Below, one piece after another: positions 41,418-49,264 of a stretch of DNA of 64,000 nt. The position numbers were made by a program, and so were the translations under genes. A model generated the notes under the pieces. It saw only the letters and a list, made by a program, of their open reading frames with translations. It was not told the origin of the DNA and made no database searches. Position 1 is the first letter of the stretch. The number at the start of each line of letters is the position of its first letter. This stretch comes from JAXDJH01 sp034663635 (GTDB lineage: Bacteria; Actinomycetota; CADDZG01; WHSQ01). Location of the stretch: assembly GCA_034663635.1 (NCBI GenBank), contig JAXDJH010000023.1, positions 62,001 to 126,000 on the forward strand. Direction: 5' to 3'.

Positions 41418-42185
41418 GTGAACGTTTCAGGTAAAGCCGCACTCGTAACCGGTGGGGCCTCGGGCCTCGGTCTTGCAACGGTCAAGGCACTTCTCGAGGC
41501 CGGCGCCTCCGTGGTGATCGTCGATCTGCCTTCGTCCGATGGAGAGGTAGTGGCCAAGGAGCTCGGCGACAAGGTCCGCTTCTCTCCTGCCGACGTCACG
41601 AACGAGACCGAGGTGCAGGCCGCCGTCGACTTAGCGGCAAGCGAGTTCGGCGGGCTGCACATCGCGGTCAACTGTGCGGGCGTTGGCTTCCCCGGCAGAG
41701 TGCTCACTCGGGACGGCTCGGCGAACGACCTCGACCGGTTCGAGTTCGTGATCCGCGTGAACCTCATCGGCACTTTCAACGTGATCCGGCTCGTCGCGGC
41801 CCAGATGGCGAAGCAAGAGCCCGACGGCGAGGAGCGCGGCGTCATCATCAACACGGCCTCGATCGCTGCGTTCGACGGACAGATCGGCCAAGCCGCTTAC
41901 TCGGCCTCCAAGGGCGGTGTTGTCGGCATGACGCTTCCCATCGCGCGCGACCTCTCCAGCAAGCAGATCCGTTGCATGACCATCGCCCCGGGAACATTCG
42001 ACACCCCGATGCTCGCCGGTCTGCCTGAGGAAGCACGTCAGAAGCTCGCCGAGGGCATCCCACACCCGCATCGACTCGGCAGGCCGGAGGAGTTCGGAGC
42101 TCTCGCTCGTCACATCGCCGAGAACCCGATGCTGAACGGCGAGGTCATCCGCCTAGACGGCGCCCTGAGGATGCCCCCCCGCTAA
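41418..42185 (+). CDS. SDR, 3-hydroxyacyl-CoA dehydrogenase type 2-like
   Basis: A 255-residue SDR with TGGASGLG, an Asp after strand 2 (VIVDLPSSDG; NAD preference), NCAGVG, the YSASKGG active site and IAPGTFDTPMLAGLPEE. The C-terminal segment FGALARHIAENPMLNGEVIRLDGALRM is typical of the HSD17B10/3-hydroxyacyl-CoA dehydrogenase type 2 group, which acts in beta-oxidation. GTG 41418 has GAGGAG 5 nt upstream. Confidence 0.85.
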   Translation: MNVSGKAALVTGGASGLGLATVKALLEAGASVVIVDLPSSDGEVVAKELGDKVRFSPADVTNETEVQAAVDLAASEFGGLHIAVNCAGVGFPGRVLTRDGSANDLDRFEFVIRVNLIGTFNVIRLVAAQMAKQEPDGEERGVIINTASIAAFDGQIGQAAYSASKGGVVGMTLPIARDLSSKQIRCMTIAPGTFDTPMLAGLPEEARQKLAEGIPHPHRLGRPEEFGALARHIAENPMLNGEVIRLDGALRMPPR

Positions 42186-42199
42186 CCCGTTCCCCTCAT

Positions 42200-42246
42200 T
42201 CTTTTCCACGCTGCGAGACCTGAGGTCTCGGAATGAGGAAAAGAAC
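42200..42246. promoter_or_regulatory. nested inverted repeats before the DUF2236 gene
   Basis: Inner palindrome CGAGACCTGAGGTCTCG (42214-42230; 8-bp arms, 1-nt centre) lies inside outer arms TTCTTTTCC (42200-42208) and GGAAAAGAA (42238-42246). The inner part looks like an operator; as RNA the whole could form a long hairpin. It ends 26 bp before the preferred start of the next gene. Confidence 0.45.
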
Positions 42247-42271
42247 GGTGAGGTTGGGGAAGGATGAGCTG

Positions 42272-43054
42272 ATGGGTGAGTGGTTGTTCGGCCCCGACTC
42301 GATGATGTGGCGCATCAATCGCGAGTCGGTGTTGCTTCTCGGGGGCCGCTCTGCGCTGTTGTTGCAACTCGCGCATCCTTTGGTGGCGGCCGGTGTCGGA
42401 GACCATTCCGACTTTCCGGCTGATGCCGTGAAACGACTGCGCCGCACGCTTGACTCGATGCTTTCGATCGTCTTCGGCGACGTAGAGACCGCGCGACAAA
42501 CGGTGGAGTCGGTGAATCGGATCCACGAGCATGTGAACGGGGTCGCCGCCGACGGGCGAAGCTACTCGGCCCTCGACACACACCTCATGTTGTGGGTTCA
42601 CGCGACGCTGGTGGACTCGTCCTTGCGGGTCTTCGAAGCGTGTGTTGCGACGCTGACCGACCGTGACCGCGCTCGCTACTACGAAGAGACGAAGGTGGTC
42701 GGCGAGTTGTTCGGCATCCCGTCCGCGGAGCTTCCACCGACGATCGAGGACATGAGGGAGTGGATGAACGAGATGATCGCCTCCGGTGAAGTCGTCGTGA
42801 CTCCGCTCGCGCGCGAACTCGCCGCGGCCATCTTGAAACCGGTCGCGTTCGTTCCTTTGAGGATCGCCCGCAGTACGGCGGTGGTCGAAGCGGGGTTGCT
42901 ACCGAAAGCGATCCGCGACGGTTACGGCCTGAAACTCAGCAGGCCGCGTTCCGCGGTTCTCGCCCTCGGCGGATCGACTTCGAAGTTCTTGTGGCCCAAG
43001 CTCCCGCGTGGGCTCCGGGCCTGGCCTCTCGCGAAGAAAGCCGAGTCGAGCTAG
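42272..43054 (+). CDS. DUF2236 (MpaB-like oxygenase) family protein
   Basis: The 260-residue product has the family hallmark VLLLGGRSALLLQLAHPLVAAG followed by DHSDF, with the Arg and His that belong to the haem-binding family of latex-clearing (Lcp/MpaB) oxygenases; whether this one binds haem is unknown. ATG 42272 is preferred because GGAAGGA is 7 nt upstream; a frame opening at 42233 would run through the nested inverted repeat. It is followed by a convergent small gene. Confidence 0.8.
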   Translation: MGEWLFGPDSMMWRINRESVLLLGGRSALLLQLAHPLVAAGVGDHSDFPADAVKRLRRTLDSMLSIVFGDVETARQTVESVNRIHEHVNGVAADGRSYSALDTHLMLWVHATLVDSSLRVFEACVATLTDRDRARYYEETKVVGELFGIPSAELPPTIEDMREWMNEMIASGEVVVTPLARELAAAILKPVAFVPLRIARSTAVVEAGLLPKAIRDGYGLKLSRPRSAVLALGGSTSKFLWPKLPRGLRAWPLAKKAESS

Positions 43055-43069
43055 GCAAAGGCCGGAAAT

Positions 43070-43093
43070 GAAAAAAGCGCCCCTCGGGGCGCC
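43070..43093 (-). terminator. intrinsic terminator of the small minus-strand gene
   Basis: On the minus strand GGCGCCCC-GA-GGGGCGC forms a strong GC stem followed by TTTTTT, 18 bp after the stop codon at 43111. A textbook rho-independent terminator and the clearest in the window. Confidence 0.85.
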
Positions 43094-43110
43094 TGGCTGG
43101 ATCGAGAGAG

Positions 43111-43413
43111 CTAGTTGGAGGCCTCGACCAGCTCGACCGAGTCATTCCTGATCTCGTCGCCCTGGCCCATCGCTTCCCCCCGGCCTTCGGCGATCTCCTT
43201 CTCGAGCTCCCGCCATTCCTTCTCTGCCCACCGGAGCTTCTCGACGGCTGAGGCCAGGTCCAGGAAATGGACGGGGACTATCGACGCCCTGGGGCGTAGG
43301 TAAGCGTCGCCGATCAGGGCATCGAGCTCCCGGCGGGCTTCGATGAGCCGCTCATGGATGCGCTGAAGCCGTTCGGCCTGCTCCGGTGTGTAGCCATGCG
43401 GAAACGTGCTCAG
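43111..43413 (-). CDS. 100-residue charged protein with a CTG start
   Basis: A complete gene whose only plausible start is CTG 43413, placed 6 nt after AAGGAG; no ATG, GTG or TTG occurs in frame before the far 3' part. The product begins MSTFPHGYTPEQAERLQR (CTG read as Met), is helical and highly charged (LIEARRELDALIG, EKLRWAEKEWRELEKEIAEG) and may form a coiled coil. A strong terminator follows its stop. I recognise no family. It lies between DUF2236 and TldD genes. Confidence 0.7.
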   Translation of the reverse strand: MSTFPHGYTPEQAERLQRIHERLIEARRELDALIGDAYLRPRASIVPVHFLDLASAVEKLRWAEKEWRELEKEIAEGRGEAMGQGDEIRNDSVELVEASN

Positions 43414-43549
43414 GTGACACTCCTTGAGGCGTGTCCGGCGGGGAAAGTGCTTCGAACAAAAAGATTACAACGGAGGCGCGCATAGGCACAAGCGCACGAG
43501 TTACTACACCGCTAGTCGGCGGCGTGGGAGCGGTATCTCGAGGGCGGCT

Positions 43550-43555
43550 TATCCT
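43550..43555 (+). promoter_or_regulatory. -10 element of the tldD-tldE operon
   Basis: TATCCT with 6 nt to ATG 43562; leaderless arrangement. Confidence 0.5.
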
Positions 43556-43561
43556 GCCTCG

Positions 43562-44947
43562 ATGCTCGATGAAGCCGTTCTTAGGAGGGTCTTGGCGGAG
43601 GCCCTTCGCGGCGGAGGCGATCTCGCCGAGATCTACGTCGAAGACAAGGTATCGACAGCGCTGAAGCTCGAGGATTCGCGGATCGAAGACGTGATGTCCG
43701 GGCTCGACGCCGGAGCAGGCATCCGGATCCTGTCCGGAGACCTCGCTTCCTACGCGCACACGAACCTCACCGATGAGGAGTCCCTGCTCGAGGCAGCGCG
43801 TGCGGCCCGGGCGGGTCTCTCGGGAACCGGCGAAGTGGTGGTCACCGACCTTCGTGAAGTCCGTTCCCAACTGCGCAATGTCGTGAGGATCCCTCCGGAG
43901 GATGTCGGAGCAGGGGACAAGGCCGAAGCTTTGAGGGCTGCCGACGAGGCCGCACGAGCGGTGGGGGCCGAGATCCGTCAGGTCGTGTCCTCTTATATGG
44001 ATATCCGACAGCGCATCACCGTCGCTTCCTCCGAGGGATGGATAGCCCGAGACGATCGGACGAGGGTTCGATTCGCCGTTCAGGCGGTCGCAGCGCGCGA
44101 CGGTCGCATCGCAACTGGGTTCGAGGCCCCGGGCCACTCGGGAGGTTTCGAGTTACTCGAGGAGCGTCCCGCCGCTGAGTTGGGAGCCAAAGCCGGATCG
44201 AAGGCGGTCAAGCAGCTCGATGCGAAGCCGTCGCCTGCCGGCGAGTTCCCCGTCGTGCTCGCGCCCGGCTCCGGCGGCGTGTTGATACACGAAGCCTGCG
44301 GTCACGGACTCGAGGGCGACACAATGGCCAAGAACGCGAGCGTCTACGCGAATCGTCGCGGCGAGCGCTTCGGTTCCGACAGCGTCACGATCGTCGACGA
44401 CGGTTCTGTCGAAGGCGAATGGGGCTCGTTCGGGATCGACGATGAAGGAACGCCGTCCCAGAGAACCGTGCTTTTCGAGAAGGGCGTCTTGGTCGGGAAC
44501 ATGAACGATGTCCGCTCCGCGTCCAAGCTGGATGGTCCACGTACCGGAAACGGAAGGCGTCAGTCCTACGCGCACCTTCCGATCGTTCGGATGACCAATA
44601 CCTATCTTCTTCCCGGCCCGGACGACGCGGCCGAGATCCTCCGTTCGGTCGAACGCGGCGTATACGTGGCGTCGTTCGCCGGAGGCGAAGTCAACCCGGC
44701 GACCGGCAACTTCGTATTCGGGATGTCCGAGGCTTACATGATCGAGAACGGCGAGATAACCCACGGCTTACGGGGAGCGAACCTCATCGGCAATGGACCG
44801 CAGGTGCTCTCCGTGATCGATGCCGTTGCCGCGGACTTCGACGTCTGGTGGGGAGTGTGCGGCAAGGACGGACAACACGCGCCGGTGACGAACGGGATGC
44901 CCACGGTGCTCTTGGGACGGATGACCGTGGGAGGGACCGAGGCATGA
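43562..44947 (+). CDS. tldD: TldD metalloprotease
   Basis: TldD and TldE form a heterodimeric zinc protease that cleaves unfolded peptides, for example in maturation of modified peptides or antitoxin turnover. The 461-residue product has the catalytic HEACGHGLEGD (HExxxH) and the C-terminal GMSEAYMIENGEI. ATG 43562 gives the normal length; an upstream frame would add 46 unlikely residues. It overlaps tldE in an ATGA. Confidence 0.95.
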   Translation: MLDEAVLRRVLAEALRGGGDLAEIYVEDKVSTALKLEDSRIEDVMSGLDAGAGIRILSGDLASYAHTNLTDEESLLEAARAARAGLSGTGEVVVTDLREVRSQLRNVVRIPPEDVGAGDKAEALRAADEAARAVGAEIRQVVSSYMDIRQRITVASSEGWIARDDRTRVRFAVQAVAARDGRIATGFEAPGHSGGFELLEERPAAELGAKAGSKAVKQLDAKPSPAGEFPVVLAPGSGGVLIHEACGHGLEGDTMAKNASVYANRRGERFGSDSVTIVDDGSVEGEWGSFGIDDEGTPSQRTVLFEKGVLVGNMNDVRSASKLDGPRTGNGRRQSYAHLPIVRMTNTYLLPGPDDAAEILRSVERGVYVASFAGGEVNPATGNFVFGMSEAYMIENGEITHGLRGANLIGNGPQVLSVIDAVAADFDVWWGVCGKDGQHAPVTNGMPTVLLGRMTVGGTEA

Positions 44948-46296
44948 GCAAAGACCTCTTGGTCCTCGCCGGCTCCATCGTCGAGCGCGGGGAGGGCGAC
45001 GAGCAGATAGAGGCTTTCGTCACCCATCAACGCGAGTTCGAGGTGAAGGCCTTCGAAGGAGCCGTCGATTCGTTGTCTTCCGCAGAGCCGCGCGGAGCTG
45101 GAATCAGGATCATCCGGGATGGCCGTGTCGGGTTCTCCTTCACCACCGATCTAAGCGATGAGGGAATCACCGTCGCCGTTAAACGAGCCCGAGACAACGC
45201 GACATTCACGACCGAGGATCCGGCGATGGTTCTGCCCGATCCCGAAGAGGGCCCGGACGACCTCCCGGGATTGTGGGAGCCGGCTCAGGCCGATCTCGGC
45301 CCGGAAACGAAGGTCGACTTCGCGATCGCCCTGGAAAAAGCGACACGGGGATTCGATCCACGGATCCGGACTGTCGAGGAGGCGGGTTTCTCCGACGTGA
45401 CCACCGAGGTCGCGATCTCGACCTCAACCGGGATCGCCGGCGGGTACACGAGGAGCGATGCGTGGTGTTGGACCGTGGCGATAGCCGAGGACGGCGATGA
45501 CACCGAGGTCGGGTTCGAGTTCGATCTCGCTCGGGGTCTATCGAGCCTCGACCCCGAAGACGTTGCGCGCCGAGCGGCGGAACGGGCCTTAGGGATCCTC
45601 GGCGCCAAGAAGATCCCAAGCGCGCGCATGCCGATCGTGTTCGAGCCATACACGGCGGGTCAATTCCTCGGCGTACTCGGTGGAGTCCTGACCGGCGAGG
45701 CCGTTCAGAAAGGCCGTTCCCTTTTCGCAGGCAAGTTGGGCGAGTCCGTCGCGGCGGCGGGACTGGATCTCGTCGACGATGGTCGAGTCGCCGGCGCTCC
45801 CGGCGCGGCTCCTTGGGACGGTGAGGGACTTCCGACGCGCCGCACCGAAGTGATCAAGAACGGGATCTTGACCTCGCTCCTTTACGACACGCCGAGCGCA
45901 CGGCGCGACGGGACGGCTTCTACCGGAAATGCATCGCGCTCCGGATTCAAAACACCGCCGGGCCCGGCCCCCTCGAACATCACCTTCGTATCAACCGGCG
46001 AGTCGATGGAAGAGCTGCTCACGCGCGCCGGCCGTGCCTTGCTGGTTCAGGACTTTCACGGCGTTCACTCCGGAGCGAATCCGGTGACAGGAGATTTCTC
46101 GGTGGGCGCTACGGGCCGGTTGCTCGAGAACGGAGTGCCCGTTCAAGCGGTCAAGGAAGTAACGATCGCCGCTCCGATGCTCGACATCTTGCGAGGCATA
46201 GTCGCGGTGGCGAACGACATCAGGTGGCTGCCCTTCGGCGGTTCAGTGGGAGGCGCAACGACACTGGTTGCAGAAATGACGGTCGCAGGCCTCTAA
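44944..46296 (+). CDS. pmbA: TldE/PmbA subunit
   Basis: Non-catalytic partner of TldD (450 residues), lacking the HExxxH motif but with the fold's markers: FEVKAFEGAVDSLSSAEPRG near the N-terminus, PIVFEPYTAGQFLG, SLLYDTPSARRDGTAS and the C-terminal GANPVTGDFSVGATG. ATG 44944 overlaps the tldD stop. No peptide precursor was found beside the pair. Its stop overlaps that of the convergent uppP gene in CTAA. Confidence 0.93.
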   Translation: MSKDLLVLAGSIVERGEGDEQIEAFVTHQREFEVKAFEGAVDSLSSAEPRGAGIRIIRDGRVGFSFTTDLSDEGITVAVKRARDNATFTTEDPAMVLPDPEEGPDDLPGLWEPAQADLGPETKVDFAIALEKATRGFDPRIRTVEEAGFSDVTTEVAISTSTGIAGGYTRSDAWCWTVAIAEDGDDTEVGFEFDLARGLSSLDPEDVARRAAERALGILGAKKIPSARMPIVFEPYTAGQFLGVLGGVLTGEAVQKGRSLFAGKLGESVAAAGLDLVDDGRVAGAPGAAPWDGEGLPTRRTEVIKNGILTSLLYDTPSARRDGTASTGNASRSGFKTPPGPAPSNITFVSTGESMEELLTRAGRALLVQDFHGVHSGANPVTGDFSVGATGRLLENGVPVQAVKEVTIAAPMLDILRGIVAVANDIRWLPFGGSVGGATTLVAEMTVAGL

Positions 46297-47099
46297 GTGA
46301 TCGCCAGGAAGACCAGGCCTGCGATCACGCAGTAGGCCGCGAATGGGTAGAGCGTGTTCGCCTTTAGGTAACGGATCAATCCCCAGATCGCGGCATAGGA
46401 CGTCACCAACGACGCCAGGAACCCCACGGCGGCGGAGCCGAAGCCCAACGATCCTGCCCCCATGTCAGGCAGCTTCACGATCGTTGCCCCAACCAGTGCG
46501 GGAATGGCCAGAAGGAACGCGAAGCGCGCCGCGTCCTCGCGCTCGACCCCAAGGGCGAGGCCCGCTCCGATCGTGGACCCCGAGCGCGAGATGCCCGGCA
46601 GGATCGCGATGGCTTGGGCGATTCCGATAACTATCGAGTCGGGAACCCTCAGGTCTTCCATCTGCCTAAGGTCGGTACCTCTGTCGGCCGACCTCCGCTC
46701 GTGATACCTGAGCGCTTGTTCGGCCGCGACCAGGATCACTGCGGTGATGATGAGTTGGATCGCGGTGGCGGAGGCGTGGGTGAACTGCTCTTCGAAATAA
46801 TCGGCGAAGAGGATGCCCGCGAGCCCGGCTGGGATGGTTCCGATGACCAGCATGGCCACGATGCGCCGCATATCCCGGTCTCCCTTGACGAATCCTCTGG
46901 TGAGGTCGATCAGGTCGCCGGAGAAATAGATCAGAAGGGCCACGAGCGACGCCCCGTGCAGCATCACGTCGAAGGTCAGGCCCGGCTGCTTCCAGCCGAG
47001 GGCCTCGGGGACCAGCACGAGATGCCCCGAGGACGAGATCGGGATGAACTCGGTCAGGCCCTGAACGGCGCCCAGGACTAAGGCATGGAGGAGGGGCAC
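46293..47099 (-). CDS. uppP: undecaprenyl-diphosphatase
   Basis: Recycles undecaprenyl diphosphate for cell-wall synthesis. The 268-residue membrane protein has the catalytic VQGLTEFIPISSSGHL and ILPGISRSGSTI motifs and about eight helices. GTG 47099 is preferred: it starts two residues before the first helix and TATGCT stands 8 nt upstream; the longer frame adds 17 residues over the promoter. It is convergent with tldE and divergent from a secreted-protein gene. Confidence 0.93.
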   Translation of the reverse strand: MPLLHALVLGAVQGLTEFIPISSSGHLVLVPEALGWKQPGLTFDVMLHGASLVALLIYFSGDLIDLTRGFVKGDRDMRRIVAMLVIGTIPAGLAGILFADYFEEQFTHASATAIQLIITAVILVAAEQALRYHERRSADRGTDLRQMEDLRVPDSIVIGIAQAIAILPGISRSGSTIGAGLALGVEREDAARFAFLLAIPALVGATIVKLPDMGAGSLGFGSAAVGFLASLVTSYAAIWGLIRYLKANTLYPFAAYCVIAGLVFLAIT

Positions 47100-47107
47100 G
47101 GCCCGGG

Positions 47108-47113
47108 AGCATA
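47108..47113 (-). promoter_or_regulatory. -10 element of uppP
   Basis: TATGCT on the minus strand with 8 nt to GTG 47099. Confidence 0.42.
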
Positions 47114-47193
47114 AGACCAGGAAGGAATTGGGCTGATCGAGGCGAACCAACCGAGCACGAAGAAACGTCCAACCGCTCTATTGGAGGTCCACT

Positions 47194-47862
47194 ATGAGGA
47201 AGGCGCTGGTCGCAATCTCGGCCGCACTGATGGTGGCGCTGACCGCGGCCGCAGCTCTGGCCGAGTACTCGCCCACCCTCGAGTTCAAGTTGTCCGACAC
47301 GAAGGTTCTCGCGAACCCTTCCATCAGCATCAAGGTCGCTCAGGACGCAGACGAGGAAGAGCTCGGGCACGTCACCCTGACGATCCCCAAGGGCTTCAAC
47401 CTCCCGACCGACGAGGCCATCGCGACCGGAACCGTGCTCGGCACGGCCGACCTGACGATCGCCGCCGGCCCTGCATGCCGCAACGACGCGGCGGGTCAGA
47501 TCCCGCTGGCGCCGTCCGCCACGATCCCCGACCGCCAGATCCTCGAGCTGGACCGCACCGACGAGCAGGCCGATCGTGGCGTCATCGCCGTTTGGGTCGT
47601 CGACCTCAAGCCCGTCACCACCATCCCACTCGAGCTCACCGGCAGCATCAAGAAGGGTTGGAAGCTGGATGGGGACATCCCTGCCAACGACCAGACCTGC
47701 CCGCCGCTCGTGTTCGACGGAACGATCGCCGCAAAAGCCGGCGAGGTTTCGATCCTGACGAACCCGAAGAAGCCCGGCACCTACGTGTTCGGCGGTTTCC
47801 TCTCGAGCACCGAGTCCCCGACCATCACCGAGTTCAAGACTCCGATCACGATCACGAAGTAA
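47194..47862 (+). CDS. secreted protein of unknown function
   Basis: The 222-residue precursor has a signal peptide (KALVAISAALMVALTAAAALA). The mature part is beta-rich (SPTLEFKLSDTKVLANP, HVTLTIPKGFNLPTDEA, IPLELTGSIKKGWKL) with a cysteine pair about 80 residues apart (GPACRND and DQTCPPL). No sorting signal or C-terminal helix. ATG 47194 follows GGAGG by 6 nt. I do not recognise the family. Confidence 0.75.
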   Translation: MRKALVAISAALMVALTAAAALAEYSPTLEFKLSDTKVLANPSISIKVAQDADEEELGHVTLTIPKGFNLPTDEAIATGTVLGTADLTIAAGPACRNDAAGQIPLAPSATIPDRQILELDRTDEQADRGVIAVWVVDLKPVTTIPLELTGSIKKGWKLDGDIPANDQTCPPLVFDGTIAAKAGEVSILTNPKKPGTYVFGGFLSSTESPTITEFKTPITITK

Positions 47863-47890
47863 CAGATCTCGTAGCGCACTGACGAGGCGA

Positions 47891-47925
47891 AACGGCCCCC
47901 TCCCTCACCTCTCGGGGGGCCGTTC
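47891..47925. terminator. hairpin between convergent genes, probable bidirectional terminator
   Basis: AACGGCCCCC (47891-47900) pairs with GGGGGCCGTT (47915-47924) around a pyrimidine-rich loop. It lies between two convergent stops at 47862 and 47942. U-tracts are poor, so efficiency is uncertain. Confidence 0.55.
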
Positions 47926-47941
47926 CGCGTTCGAGACTGGG

Positions 47942-48727
47942 TTAGCTCGCGCCTTCTAGGGCGGTGCTGCAGATGCAGGTTCGTGCCTCGGGGATCCGAG
48001 GCACTAGGGATAGCAGCAGGTCTTTTAGTTTGTCGTTGTTTTCGGTGAAGACGCGTAGAACTTCTTCGTGGGTTACGGGGGGCGCGTCTTCTAGTCCGAA
48101 GTCGTAGTCCGTGATCAGAGAGATGTTCACGTAGCAGATCTCTAGCTCGCGAGCGAGGTACGCCTCCGGGTACTGGGTCATGTTGATGACCTCCCACCCT
48201 TCGTTCTGGAACCACTTCGACTCCGATCGAGTCGAGAAGCGCGGCCCCTGGATCGTTACGACGGTTCCGCGCTCGTGGATATCGATGCCCGCGTCGCGGC
48301 CGGTTTTGATCGCAATCTCCCTCAGTTCCGGGCAGTATGGATCTGCGAACGAAACGTGCGTCGTCACAGGGCCGTCGTAGAACGTGTCTTTGCGCGCGGT
48401 CGTGCGATCGACGAGTTGATCGCATACGACGAAAGCGCCCGGAGGCACCTCTTTCTTCAACGACCCCGCGGCGCACGGCCCGATGATCCTCTTGACCCCG
48501 AGCTCTTTCATCGCCCAGAGGTTCGCGCGGTAATTGATCATGTGTGGCGGAAGGGTGTGCTTAGCACCGTGGCGCGGAAGAAATGCGACGCGCTTGCCTT
48601 CGATCGCTCCGATCGTGAAGGGGGCCGAAGGCTCGCCGTAAGGCGTCTCGACGACGACTTCCTCCATGTCATCGAGCAACGAGTAGAAACCCGACCCGCC
48701 GAAGATGCCGATATCCGCTTGGCTCAT
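47942..48727 (-). CDS. mtnP: S-methyl-5'-thioadenosine phosphorylase
   Basis: Phosphorolysis of methylthioadenosine in methionine salvage. The 261-residue protein has IGIFGGSGFYSL, the phosphate/substrate motif PRHGAKHTLPPHMINYRAN split around residues 57-75, and MTQYPEAYLAREL. Length and motifs fit class II purine phosphorylases of the MtnP type; a methylthioinosine variant cannot be excluded. ATG 48727 overlaps the stop of the zinc-ribbon gene in ATGA. Confidence 0.92.
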   Translation of the reverse strand: MSQADIGIFGGSGFYSLLDDMEEVVVETPYGEPSAPFTIGAIEGKRVAFLPRHGAKHTLPPHMINYRANLWAMKELGVKRIIGPCAAGSLKKEVPPGAFVVCDQLVDRTTARKDTFYDGPVTTHVSFADPYCPELREIAIKTGRDAGIDIHERGTVVTIQGPRFSTRSESKWFQNEGWEVINMTQYPEAYLARELEICYVNISLITDYDFGLEDAPPVTHEEVLRVFTENNDKLKDLLLSLVPRIPEARTCICSTALEGAS

Positions 48728-49092
48728 GACTTGTTCTCCGTTTTGGATGAAGTTGGCTTCGACTCCGACGAGGACGACTCCGACGACGAGGAGGACGAAG
48801 AGGACGAAGAGGACGAAGACGAGGATGAAGAAGAGGAATCTGAGGATTTCTCGGACGAGGACGAGCTCTTCGAAGTCTTGGACGACCCGTCGGAGGATTT
48901 GGACGAACTCGAGCCTTTCTTGGCGTCGGTGGAGTAGAACCCCGACCCTTTGAAGACGATGCCGACGGGCGAATAGAGCTTTCGGAGCTTGCCGCCGCAG
49001 ACGGGGCATTCCTCTAGAGGCGGGTCGTCGAAGCTCTGCTTGGCCTCCAGTCGTTCCCCACAGGCCGTGCAGGCGTACTCATAGATCGGCAT
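48724..49092 (-). CDS. FmdB-type zinc-ribbon protein with a polyserine tail
   Basis: The 122-residue product starts with an FmdB zinc ribbon (MPIYEYACTACGERLE, then CPVCGGKLRKLYSP), ending with the usual FKGSGFYSTD. After residue 55 comes a low-complexity tail, mostly Ser with scattered Lys, Glu and Asp, including a run of about 19 serines. FmdB-like proteins are thought to be small regulators. ATG 49092 is the family start. The tail is unusually long. It is coupled to mtnP. Confidence 0.85.
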   Translation of the reverse strand: MPIYEYACTACGERLEAKQSFDDPPLEECPVCGGKLRKLYSPVGIVFKGSGFYSTDAKKGSSSSKSSDGSSKTSKSSSSSEKSSDSSSSSSSSSSSSSSSSSSSESSSSESKPTSSKTENKS

Positions 49093-49202
49093 ATGGGGCA
49101 TCTTCTCACCCGGGAATACCTGTCCAGGTGCCGGGAAGAACCCGGCCTGCCGGGCGGGGCCGCTAGTAAAGTCGGAAGCGACGATCTCCGAAAATAGGAC
49201 AA

Positions 49203-49220
49203 AGGGCTTTTCTCTGCCCT
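49203..49220 (+). promoter_or_regulatory. small hairpin in the leader of the GGDEF gene
   Basis: AGGGC (49203-49207) can pair with GCCCT (49216-49220). A second short inverted repeat, CCGTC-C-GACGG, lies nearer the start. Conserved c-di-GMP riboswitch sequences were looked for and not seen. Confidence 0.25.
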
Positions 49221-49264
49221 GGTGGGCATGAACCCCGTCCGACGGAGACGAAAGGAGCTCGGTA

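Noticed and set aside
48275..48937. Acidic plus-strand open frame with long Asp/Glu runs
   Set aside because: It is the complement of the polyserine codons and the mtnP gene.
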